From Arthrobacter sp. OVS8 (GTDB lineage: Bacteria; Actinomycetota; Actinomycetes; Actinomycetales; Micrococcaceae): DNA of 64,000 bases. The stretch lies in contig CP116670.1 of NCBI GenBank assembly GCA_028370155.1, positions 186,001 through 250,000 of the forward strand, in the 5' to 3' direction. Numbering within the stretch: the first letter of the stretch is position 1; every line of letters begins with the position of its first letter. The translations under genes and the position numbers were made by a program. Below, one piece after another: positions 19,098 through 27,545 of this stretch. Below the pieces are notes generated by a model. That model ran no database searches, was not told the origin of the DNA, and was given only the letters and a program-made list of their open reading frames with translations.

Positions 19098-22000
19098 ATG
19101 CATCGCTTTACTGGCACGGCGACTAGATTCCACGCGAGACGGGAATCGGCCAGGGCTGTGCCCGCCGCGGTGCGGCGCCTTCAGGTTCGTCGTTGGGTGG
19201 CTTTCCTGGCTGGATTCCTCCTGGTCGCGGGATATGGGGCGGTGGCGCTGCCGAAATCCTTTGGCTCGGCCGGACTGCACGCGCATAATTCGGGGCTGGC
19301 CGCCGGGCAGGGCTCCTCGTCATTGGTCGGACCGCACATTCATAACGCGGCGCAGCCCGCCGCGGCGACGGAGGCCGTTCCCGTTCTCTTGTCGCGGACC
19401 GGGTGGACGGCCACCGCCAGCGATGCCGAGACCGCCCGTATCAACGGCCGGGCCAGCAACGTGCTGGACGGTAAATCCTCCACGATGTGGCACAGCAGGT
19501 GGTCCCCGGCGCCCGCAGCCCCGCTGCCGCACAGCATCACGATCGACACCAAGGCCACGCGCAGCATCGGGGATTCCGTCTTCTCCCGCGGACCGACGGC
19601 GCGAACGGTCGCGTGGGGACCTTCGAAATCCGGGTGAGCACCAACGGCGCTGACTGGACCATCGTCTCAACAGGAACCATGCCGGACACCGCCTCGGAGA
19701 AAACCGTGTCCTTCACCGCGGTGAACGCCCGCTACGTCCGGCTGACCGCGAGGTCCGAGGCGGGCAACCGCGGCCCGTGGAGCAGCGCCGCCGAAATCAA
19801 CCTGCTTGCCGGGCAGACGGCATCCCCGTCGGGGTGCTGCCGCGCACCGGGTGGACGGCCACGGCCAGCGACGCCGAGACCTCCCGTGTGAACGGCCGCG
19901 CCAGCAACGTGCTTGACGGCAGTACCGCAACGATTTGGCACAGCAGGTGGTCCCCGGCCCCGGCCGCGCCGCTGCCGCACACCATCACCATCGACACCAA
20001 AGCCACGCGCAGTATCGGGGTCTCCGCTACCTTCCGCGCACAGATGGTGTGAACGGGCGCGTCGGCAACTATTCGATCAGGGTCAGCGCTGACGGCGCCG
20101 CCTGGAGCGACGTCGCCAGCGGCACCTGGCCGGACACCAGCGCGGAGAAGACGGTCTCCTTCGCGGCGGTGACCGCACGCTACGTCCGGCTGACCGCGTC
20201 GTCTGAGGCGGGCAACCGCGGTCCGTGGAGCAGCGCCGCCGAGATCAATCTGATGGCCGGGCAAACAGTCTCGGCATCGGGCGCGCTGCCCCGCGCAGGG
20301 TGGACCGCTACGTCCAACGAGGAGGAGACCTCCCGCGTGAACGGCCAAGCCGGCAATGTCCTCGACGGTAGTGCGGCCACCATCTGGCACAGCAGATGGT
20401 CTCCGGCGCCGGAAGCACCGCTGCCGCATACCATCACCATCGACACCAAGGCGGCGCGAACCATCGCCGGGCTCCGCTATCTCCCGCGCACGGATGGCAC
20501 GAACGGGCGCGTCGGCGCCTTCAAGATCGCGGTCAGCGACGACGGCACCACATGGAGCGACGTCGCGAGCGGCACCTGGCCGGACACCGCTGCCGAGAAG
20601 ACGGTCAACTTCACCGCGGTCAGCGCCCGCTACGTCCGGCTGACCGCCACCACCGAGGCCGGCAACCGCGGCCCGTGGAGCAGCGCCGCCGAGATCAACC
20701 TCCTTGGCCCATCGCTGGGATCCTGGGGCCCGACGATCAACTTCCCGCTGGTCCCGGCCGCAGCGGCGCTATTGCCGGGCAACCGGATGCTGACGTGGTC
20801 CGCGTATTCTCCCACCGCTTTCGGCGGCAGTAGGGGCTACACCCAGGCGTCCATCCTCAACCTGTCCACCGGTGTTGTGAGCCCGGCCCAGGTGGTCAAC
20901 ACCGGTCACGACATGTTCTGCCCCGGGACCTCGATGCTGCCGGACGGGAAGATCCTAATCAGCGGCGGCAGCAACAGCTCGAAAACCACCCTCTACAACC
21001 CTGCGACGAACGCCTGGTCCGCCGGGCCGGACATGATGATCCCCGCGGTTATCAGAGCAACGTGACCACGTCCACCGGAGAGGTCTTCACCATCGGCGGG
21101 TCCTGGTCCGGCGGTTCGAGCAGCAAGCACGGCGAGGTGTGGTCCGCGGAGGGCGGCTGGCGGCTCCTGCCGGATGTGCCGGTAGACAGCACCATGACGG
21201 CGGATCCCCGCGGCGCGTACCGGGCCGACAACCACACCTGGCTGTTCGCCGCCTCCGGCGGCCGGGTGTTCCAGGCAGGGCCCAGCCGCCAGATGAACTG
21301 GATCTCCACCACAGGCAACGGCAGCATCACCTCGGCCGGCAACCGCTCGGACAGCGCCGACGCCATGAACGGCGACGCGGTGATGTACGACGTCGGGAAG
21401 ATCCTGACTGTGGGCGGGGCGCCGGCCTACGACGACTCTCCTGCCACGGACCGCGCCTACACCATCGACATCAACAACGGGGTCACCGCGGAACGGACCG
21501 GGGACATGGCCGTCAGCCGGTCGTTCGCCAATGGGGTGGCACTGCCCGACGGGCAGGTCTTCGTGGTCGGCGGTCAGCCCATCCCGGTGCCGTTCAGCGA
21601 CACCGACGCCAGGATGGCCCCGGAAATCTGGAACCCGGCCACGGGGAGTGGACCACTCTGGCCCCCATGGCCATTCCGCGGACCTACCACAGCGTCGCGC
21701 TGCTCCTCCCGGATGCCAGGATTTTCGTCGGCGGCGGCGGGCTCTGCGGCAACTGCACCACCAACCATCTGGACGGCGAGATTTTCACGCCGCCGTACCT
21801 CCTGAATGACGACGGCAGCGAGCGATCCCGGCCGACGATCGTGACGGCCCCGGCCGCCGCCCCGGCCGGCAGCACGATTGCGGTGACCACCGGGGCGCCG
21901 GTCAGCAAGTTCTCCCTGATGCGGATGGGCACGGTCACCCACACCGTCAACACGGACCAGCGGCGGATCCCGGTCACCGCAACCGCGGTGTCCGGCAATA

Positions 22001-22116
22001 CCGCAACGCTGAAACTGCCGGCCGATCGCGGCGTGCTGGTGCCAGGCACCTATCTGCTCTTCGCCATGGACTCCAAAGGCGTTCCCAGCGTCGCATCAAC
22101 CATCACCATCAGCTGA
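19098..22116 (+). CDS. Secreted copper radical oxidase (galactose-oxidase-like) with three discoidin domains (five apparent 1-base deletions)
   Basis: This is a probable extracellular or cell-wall-bound oxidase of the galactose oxidase/GlxA type. ATG 19098 is followed by a membrane or signal segment (WVAFLAGFLLVAGYGAVAL). Three tandem F5/8-type C (discoidin) repeats span roughly residues 97-240, 248-390 and 397-537, each with GWTAT, NVLDG, WHSRWSPAP and GNRGPWSSAAEINL. A seven-bladed kelch domain and a DUF1929 C-terminus follow. All copper/radical residues are visible: HDMFCPG (cross-linked Cys), RGYQSN (cross-linked Tyr), TYHS (Tyr and His ligands) and THTVNTDQRR (His ligand). Deletions occur near 19571-19575, 19832-19836, 20019-20023, 21043-21047 and 21643-21648; repaired length is 1007 residues. 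Likely substrates are terminal alcohols of sugars or glycans. Confidence 0.87.
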
Positions 22117-22164
22117 CGGCGATGACACATCCGGAGGCGGTCAGACCGGCCTCCCCGCGGCTGC

Positions 22165-22200
22165 AAAAGGACCCCGCCGCCCAGCAGGCGGGGTCCTTTG
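22165..22200 (+). terminator. Hairpin after the copper radical oxidase gene
   Basis: AAAGGACCCCGCC and GGCGGGGTCCTTT form a 13-bp perfect stem with an 8-base loop, about 50 bases after the stop. Confidence 0.85.
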
Positions 22201-22244
22201 TACTCCCGGCGAATGGCGCCATCGTGAAATGGCATGATGAAGCG

Positions 22245-22580
22245 GTGAGCTCCGAAGAAAACCACGGCCAGGCCGTTGACCTGCCGGAAGCCGTCCATCG
22301 CGACCTTGCGACGGCCGTGCTGCCGCTGGCCCTACCCGGCTCGGACGAGGCACGGCTGGACATCCGCAACGCCCTGGCCCAGCTGGAGGACTACATCCTG
22401 CCCCGCTACCGGAGCCTGGACGCGCCGCTCCTCGCTGTCGTGGGCGGATCCACCGGCGCCGGGAAATCGACCCTGGTCAACGGCCTCGCGGGCCACGCCG
22501 TCACCCGTGCCGGCGCCATCCGGCCCACCACACGCCAGCCAGGCCTCTCCTATCCCGGACGCTGCGCTCGATTTCCCTGA
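22245..22580 (+). pseudogene. Truncated 5' copy of dynamin-like GTPase gene
   Basis: From GTG 22245 the frame encodes the first ~100 residues of the GTPase found intact at 25765, including AVHRDLATAVLPLALPGSDE and the Walker A motif GGSTGAGKSTLVNG. Homology stops abruptly at 22540 after RPTTRQP. A short unrelated tail (GLSYPGRCARFP) follows, with a stop at 22578. Its first ~14 residues differ from those of the full copy (SSEENHGQAV against NTDESIGLQQ). It looks like the original gene start, cut off by the island that follows. Confidence 0.85.
22286..22540 (+). repeat. Direct repeat, left copy (GTPase gene 5' segment)
   Basis: This 255-bp segment matches 25842-26096 without gaps, with seven mismatches by eye (about 97% identity). 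The repeat ends sharply at CGCCAGCC. Together the copies bracket the 3.3-kb lower-GC island. Confidence 0.92.
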
Positions 22581-22982
22581 CGGATGCGATCGGTCTGAAT
22601 CGGCGACACATGGCCCTGTTGAGGCCGCCGCAAATCCGAGACAAACGGGTCCTCCGCACAAACAGCCAAAAATGGAATGGTGTCGATACCTTGAGTGAAC
22701 CGGCGAGGCTCACAACACTTAGGTTAACCAAAATTTGAAAAGCAATGGGTCATTGAAGCGCTGCTATTTCTCATCATATCTGCTCCTGCAACGTGCCCGG
22801 GGACTGCATAACTTTCCTCGAAATGTCAGTTGGCTGACGGCACGAAGAGCGAGTAAGAACCAGCCCAAGGCGAACACAATCATGGGACACGCAAATCCCG
22901 CTGCTCAGCTAACTTCGGCAAGTTCTGAAATAGTCTCCAAATCACCGACCGGATTATCCGCGGATGAAGGCGGCTGCTGTAG
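22581..22982. other. Non-coding left end of the island
   Basis: About 400 lower-GC bases run between the truncated GTPase copy and the acetyltransferase stop. I see no gene or mobile-element remnant. Confidence 0.5.
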
Positions 22983-23768
22983 TCAGGCCAACTCTGAGAG
23001 CCTAACTGACACGAATGTAAAAGGATCGATACGACCAGTCTCTATCTTCTTGAGTGGACTGTCCATTGGCTCATGTAGGTCCTGGAGCACTTGGCGAGGA
23101 TCATAATTCCACCACTGACTGGAAAGCAAACGATCGATAGCTGGACCGTCAAATCGCATTTTTATGACTTTAGCCGGGTTCCCGCCGACAATAGCGTACG
23201 GTGGGACATCCTTAGTAACAGTACTATTAGTTGCTACAACAGAACCAGTTCCCAACTCGATGCCCATCGCCAGCGTAACATTGGACCCAATCCACACGTC
23301 ATTGCCAATAGTTGGATACACCTTATTAGTCGTTCGGTATCCGGCAGCATGGGCTACCAGGCCGTCAGTGAGGAAGTCTTTGAAGAGGTCATTCTTTGGA
23401 CGGAAAGTTATTGCTGAGGTAGTAATCAGATCCAGTGGATGGCTTGAATCAATGAATCGGAGCCCAGTTGAAATAGAACAATAGCGTCCCACCCTGCATC
23501 CGTCTGGAAGTGGCGAGTAGGAATAGGTGAAAGCACCAACACTGGTGAATCCTGAAGAGGGACGGCCTCCGACCATTGGGCGATATGGTCCGCCATAAAG
23601 GCCAACATTTTGTTCGATCGTTAGGTTGCTACTGACCGCAAATTCCTGACCTTCAGTCAACCAGCCGTAGGTCCCTCGACTAGGTGGGGGACAGTTGTGC
23701 TTCAAAAGAATCTTCCTGCTGTGGAGTGAAGTCATCAGTTTCCGACTGACGGTTATTCTCTGCGCCAC
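22983..23768 (-). CDS. Left-handed beta-helix acetyltransferase (CatB/xenobiotic acyltransferase-like)
   Basis: This intact protein of up to 261 residues has hexapeptide-repeat signatures: SVGAFTYSYSPLPDGCRVG, RYCSISTGLRFIDSSHPLD, YPTIGNDVWIGSNVTLAMGI, ELGTGSVVATNSTVTKDVPP and YAIVGGNPAKVIKMRF. These place it among acetyl-CoA-dependent O-acetyltransferases of the CatB/VatD type. It ends with a helical cap (SQWWNYDPRQVLQDLHEP). The start is uncertain: 23768 gives MAQRITVSRK, and the internal ATG (MTSLHSRK) is possible. In this island it would acetylate a sugar or glycan built by the neighbouring enzymes; the acceptor is unknown. GC is well below the backbone. Confidence 0.8.
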   Translation of the reverse strand: MAQRITVSRKLMTSLHSRKILLKHNCPPPSRGTYGWLTEGQEFAVSSNLTIEQNVGLYGGPYRPMVGGRPSSGFTSVGAFTYSYSPLPDGCRVGRYCSISTGLRFIDSSHPLDLITTSAITFRPKNDLFKDFLTDGLVAHAAGYRTTNKVYPTIGNDVWIGSNVTLAMGIELGTGSVVATNSTVTKDVPPYAIVGGNPAKVIKMRFDGPAIDRLLSSQWWNYDPRQVLQDLHEPMDSPLKKIETGRIDPFTFVSVRLSELA

Positions 23769-24151
23769 TTCGATCCTCTCATGAAGCCATTAGATTGCTG
23801 CATGGCTGCTATATATCTTGCCCGATACTCTGAGCATAAGCAGGCCAGCTAGATTCTGTAGCCGATATTCCCTGGCTGAATCCGAATATATCAGTGCAAA
23901 AGACTAGACGGTTAGAACGATCACTCTCCAGTATTGTTTGGTCGCAGATTGGCAAAAGGTGCGCCGTTGTCCCCGTATGTACGCAGGGCAAATTCCGATG
24001 AAGGATGTTTCATATTGCCGGTTGTGGACGCCTAGGAGCCAAATAGAGTGCGCGATCTTGCGACCGATAGCGTTTAGGACGAAAAGATTTCATGAGCACA
24101 GATGCGACCAGGCAGTCCGAGGTGGTCAGGTTCATCTGAAGGCCAGTGGGC
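23769..24151. other. Non-coding stretch within the island
   Basis: About 380 AT-richer bases lie between the acetyltransferase start and the cytidylyltransferase stop. I see no supportable gene; it may hold the acetyltransferase promoter on the minus strand. Confidence 0.5.
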
Positions 24152-24613
24152 CTATGAGAGCTCCTTCACTATTTGGCTTATGCTGTCCAGCGTGCGTTTC
24201 AGCTCCCCAACATGGCGTTCATCAAATGCGCTTAACACGCGCTTCATTTCCGTGGTCGAAATACCGTCAGTCCTCGGAAGATATACCACTTTGACTTGAT
24301 CGCTGAGGTCGTCAAACTTGCCTTTCCAATCTTCGCCAATCCCGAATACAGATGCCCCATAATTGTGGATATCTTCACGCTTCTGTTCCCAGTGGCTCTC
24401 CGGAATGGCTTCGTCAACGTATCGAATAGAGCGCACAATCTCGATTCTTTGTTCAAATGGAACTACTGGCTTCTTGGACTTCATAGCATTGAAATCATCA
24501 GTCGAAACGCCTACAACAAGTTTATCGCCGAGACTTCGCAAGCGTCGAAGAATGTTGAGATGTCCTACATGAAAGAGATCGAATGTGCCATATGTCAGTA
24601 CAATTCTGCTCAC
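24152..24613 (-). CDS. TagD-like glycerol-3-phosphate cytidylyltransferase family protein
   Basis: This small cytidylyltransferase has the nucleotidyltransferase signature VLTYGTFDLFHVGHLNILRR (HxGH), then VGVSTDDFNAMKSKKP, PFEQRIEIVRSIRYVDEAIP, FGIGEDWKGKFDDL and LPRTDGISTTEMKR (the ISTT motif). These are the TagD/TarD features. It would make a CDP-alcohol such as CDP-glycerol from CTP and the phospho-alcohol. GTG 24613 (VSRIVLTYG) is preferred because it sits next to the fold start and is preceded by AAGGA; an upstream start at 24634 is possible. The C-terminal ~30 residues form an extra helix. It lies 178 bases downstream of the LicD gene on the same strand, suggesting a CDP-alcohol maker paired with a phospho-alcohol transferase. 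Confidence 0.85.
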   Translation of the reverse strand: MSRIVLTYGTFDLFHVGHLNILRRLRSLGDKLVVGVSTDDFNAMKSKKPVVPFEQRIEIVRSIRYVDEAIPESHWEQKREDIHNYGASVFGIGEDWKGKFDDLSDQVKVVYLPRTDGISTTEMKRVLSAFDERHVGELKRTLDSISQIVKELS

Positions 24614-24791
24614 GATTATCCTTATGCGTGTCAATGCACGTAGTTGTATATTAGGCCTGGATGGAGTAGCTAGTTGAGGCGCCGACGCTTTTGCCCTCGA
24701 TTAGCCAATTCTGCTAATTTGCCTGCAAAGAGGCAGAGGCAAAATGTCATTGGCTGCCGGCCGGAGTCACGGGTGGACCGCTTGTATGTGA

Positions 24792-25517
24792 TCACGTGAC
24801 GCGGTAGTGTTCGAGATCGAACAATTCCAGGCGGTCGTAAGGAGCGGAGAGTGAGAGGACTGTCTCGTCCGTGATCGGATAGGCTGAAATAGCCTTTAGT
24901 TCCGCGATGGCTGCATCGGCTGTTACCTTGCCACTCTTGTGAACCCCAATTATTGCCTCATCGAGACGGAATCCGCTGCGCTGGAAATAGTCATCCGGCC
25001 TGCTCATTCCCCATATATCCATCGGGCCGAATCGATATTTCTTCCGCGGGAAAACTTCGTCAGTAGCGACGTATCGTTGTCCAAACCAGCGTCGAAAATC
25101 GGAACTCTTGTAGTGGTAAACGGTTTTTTCTGAAATCTCGATCTTCTCACCAATGAAAACATCGAACCCCATGAAATATCGGGAGCCAGCCAGAATTTTT
25201 GCACCGAAAGGAACGAACTGGACCAGTCCGCTCTCTATGGTTTTTGACGTGCCGAACCGTATGCCGAAGGATTCGATCTCTTCCATAAGTGCAGCGAGCT
25301 TGTCGGAGTCGTTCTCGTCAATCATTACGTCTACGTCATCGTCCCACGGGATGAAGCCCTCATGGCGGACGGCACCAAGCATTGTGCCGGAATGCGCAAA
25401 ATACTTAATGTCGTGTTTTTCGAGCAGTTGTAGCATCACGTGGGTAAACGTGTAGTAGACTTTTCGTTTTTTTGAGGGCACCGTTATTGTCGCGATAATC
25501 CTCTTAATGTCATCCAT
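24792..25517 (-). CDS. LicD-family phosphotransferase
   Basis: This intact 241-residue protein starts at ATG 25517 (MDDIKRIIATI), with AAAGGTT upstream. The LicD hallmark is unmistakable: YFAHSGTMLGAVRHEGFIPW followed by DDDVDVMI, a nucleotidyltransferase-fold active site. Family members transfer phosphocholine or other phospho-alcohols from a CDP-alcohol to a glycan. The neighbouring TagD-like gene suggests the donor could be CDP-glycerol or a similar CDP-alcohol (inference). It is lower in GC than the backbone and part of the island bounded by the GTPase direct repeat. Confidence 0.88.
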   Translation of the reverse strand: MDDIKRIIATITVPSKKRKVYYTFTHVMLQLLEKHDIKYFAHSGTMLGAVRHEGFIPWDDDVDVMIDENDSDKLAALMEEIESFGIRFGTSKTIESGLVQFVPFGAKILAGSRYFMGFDVFIGEKIEISEKTVYHYKSSDFRRWFGQRYVATDEVFPRKKYRFGPMDIWGMSRPDDYFQRSGFRLDEAIIGVHKSGKVTADAAIAELKAISAYPITDETVLSLSAPYDRLELFDLEHYRVT

Positions 25518-25764
25518 TACTGAACCTTTATTTATCTTGGGTCGATCGGTCGGGCGGTGCGGTTCCCGACAACTACTCAGGTGCTGGGCCCCAGTTAACC
25601 AAATGTTCATCTGAACGTAGACAAGATTACATCACTGCTTTAGCTCTTTGACGTCCGCCACAATTTCGGGGTATCTGTCAGTCGGCAACTCTTATGCCGG
25701 TCCGTGCCTCATGGCCTCGCTCGCATCTCACTCCTCCGCCGCAGCGGACTGGCATGATGATGCT

Positions 25765-27545
25765 GTGAACACGGACGAAAGCATTGGACTCCAGCAGAGC
25801 CCAGATTCTCCTTCGGGATTGGGCTCACCTATTCGACTGTTGGAAGCCGTCCATCGCGACCTTGCGATGGCCGTGCTGCCGCTGGCCCTACCCGGCTCGG
25901 ACGAGGCGCGGCGGGACATCCGCAACGCCCTGGCCCAGCTGGAGGACTACATCCTGCCCCGCTACCGGAGCCTGGACGCGCCGCTCCTCGCTGTCGTGGG
26001 CGGATCCACCGGCGCCGGGAAATCGACCCTGGTCAACGGCCTCGTGGGGCACGCCGTCACCCGTGCCGGTGCCATCCGGCCCACCACGCGCCAGCCCATC
26101 CTGTTGCACCACCCCGCCGACGGCCGCTGGTTCGAGGACCAGCGGGTCCTGCCGAGCCTGAGCCGGATCCGCGGCACGGTGAACCATGAACCGCGGCCCG
26201 CCAGCCAGGCCGGTCCCACCCCGGACGCCGCCGCGATCACGTCGCTGGTGCTGGTCGCCGATCCGGCCGTGCCGCAGGGGATTGCCCTGCTGGACGCTCC
26301 CGACGTCGACTCGGTGTCCGCTGACAACCGCCAGCTCGCCGGGCAGCTGCTGGCGGCCGCCGATTTGTGGGTGTTCGTCACCACCGCCAACCGCTACGCC
26401 GACGCCGTCCCCTGGCGCCTGCTGCTGGACGCCGCCTCCCGGGACATCATGGTGGCCGTGGTGCTGGACCGGGTGCCGCCGCCGCCGAGGCCGAGGTCAG
26501 CGCCGACCTGCAATCCATGCTCAGCAGGGAAGGCCTGGGCGGGGCGCAACTCTTTGTTGTCCCCGAGGCGGCCCTGGACGGGATGGGGATGCTTCCGCCC
26601 GCAGCCGTGGAGCCGCTGCGTCTCTGGGTGCGGGACCTTGCCGCCGACGCCGCCGGGCGCGCCGACATTGCCCGGCGGACGCTCAACGGGACCGTCAAGG
26701 CCCTGGGGAGCCGCGTCGAGGCGGTGGCTCAGGCCGCCGGAGACCAGGAACGCGCTGTCGAGGCACTCGCCGGGGACGCCCGGGACGCCTACCGGGACGC
26801 CGTCGCACGTATCCTTGAGGCCACCCGGGACGGCGCCCTCCTGCGGGGCGAGGTCCTGGCCCGCTGGCAGGACTTCGTCGGCACCGGTGAGTTCTTCCGG
26901 GCGATGGAGCAGAACATCGGCCGGTTCCGGGACCGGCTGGGTGCCTTCTTCCGCGGCGAACCGGAGCCGGCGGTGCGGGTGGAGACGGCCATCGAGACGG
27001 GCCTGCAGGCCGTCATCATCGATGAGGCCGCCAACGCGGCCGAGGACACGGACCGGCGCTGGCGTTCCGATCCGGCCGGCCGCCATCTGCTGGGCAGCGA
27101 CGACCTCTCCGGAGCCTCCGACGGCTTCGCCGAGACGGCAGCCGCCGAGATCCGGGCCTGGCAGGGGAGCCTCATGGAACTGATCCGGACCGAAGGCCAA
27201 GGCAAGCGCACCCAGGCCCGCTGGCTGTCCTTCGGCATCAACGGCCTCGGCGCCGCCCTGATGATCGTCGTGTTCTCCATGACGGCCGGTCTGACCGGGC
27301 TGGAGGTCGGCGTCGCCGGCGGCACCGCCGTGGTCGGGCAGCGGCTGCTGGAAGCGGTGTTCGGCGAGGACGCCGTCCGCCGGCTCGCCAAGACCGCCCG
27401 CGAGGACCTCCACACCCGCTGCCAACGCCTGCTGGAGGCGGAACAGGAGCGCTTCCTGGCCCGGCTTGACGTCCCCGGCGGCGTTGCCCCGGCGGTGCTC
27501 TCCGGCCATGCCGCGGACCTGCGCCGGCTGGCGGCCTCCGTATGA
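25765..27545 (+). CDS. Dynamin-like/YfjP-type GTPase, first of a pair (one apparent 1-base deletion)
   Basis: This large membrane-associated GTPase starts at GTG 25765 (NTDESIGLQQSP). The G1 motif is GGSTGAGKSTLVNG near residue 95, and the G3-type LLDAPDVDSVSADN follows. After a long helical region (KALGSRVEAVAQAAGDQ) come hydrophobic helices at LGAALMIVVFSMTAGLTG and VGVAGGTAVVGQRLLEAVFG. One base is missing near 26475-26490 in a CCGCCG repeat. The repaired protein is 593 residues. It overlaps the next gene by ATGA. Its first 26 or so codons are diverged from the truncated copy at 22245, and codons about 27-110 are duplicated there. Possible roles are membrane remodelling or division; none can be assigned. 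Confidence 0.78.
25842..26096 (+). repeat. Direct repeat, right copy (inside intact GTPase gene)
   Basis: This is the partner of 22286-22540, with offset 3556, no gaps and seven mismatches. It encodes the EAVHRDLAMAVLPLALPGSD to IRPTTRQP part of the GTPase. Confidence 0.92.

Larger units (their letters stand above)
22541..25841. mobile_element. Putative genomic island flanked by duplicated GTPase sequence
   Basis: This 3.3-kb block has visibly lower GC than its surroundings and carries three minus-strand genes (acetyltransferase, cytidylyltransferase, LicD). It splits a duplicated GTPase gene start. I see no integrase, transposase or terminal inverted repeats. The structure is what a single homologous crossover with a circular molecule carrying a fragment of the GTPase gene would leave; a double crossover with a diverged donor strain is an alternative. 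The right end also includes the diverged first 26 or so codons of the intact GTPase gene, which may have come with the island. Confidence 0.6.

Noticed and set aside
22541..25841. Transposon or integrative element with its own enzyme
   Set aside because: No transposase, integrase or terminal inverted repeats are visible; the flanking repeats are duplicated gene sequence.
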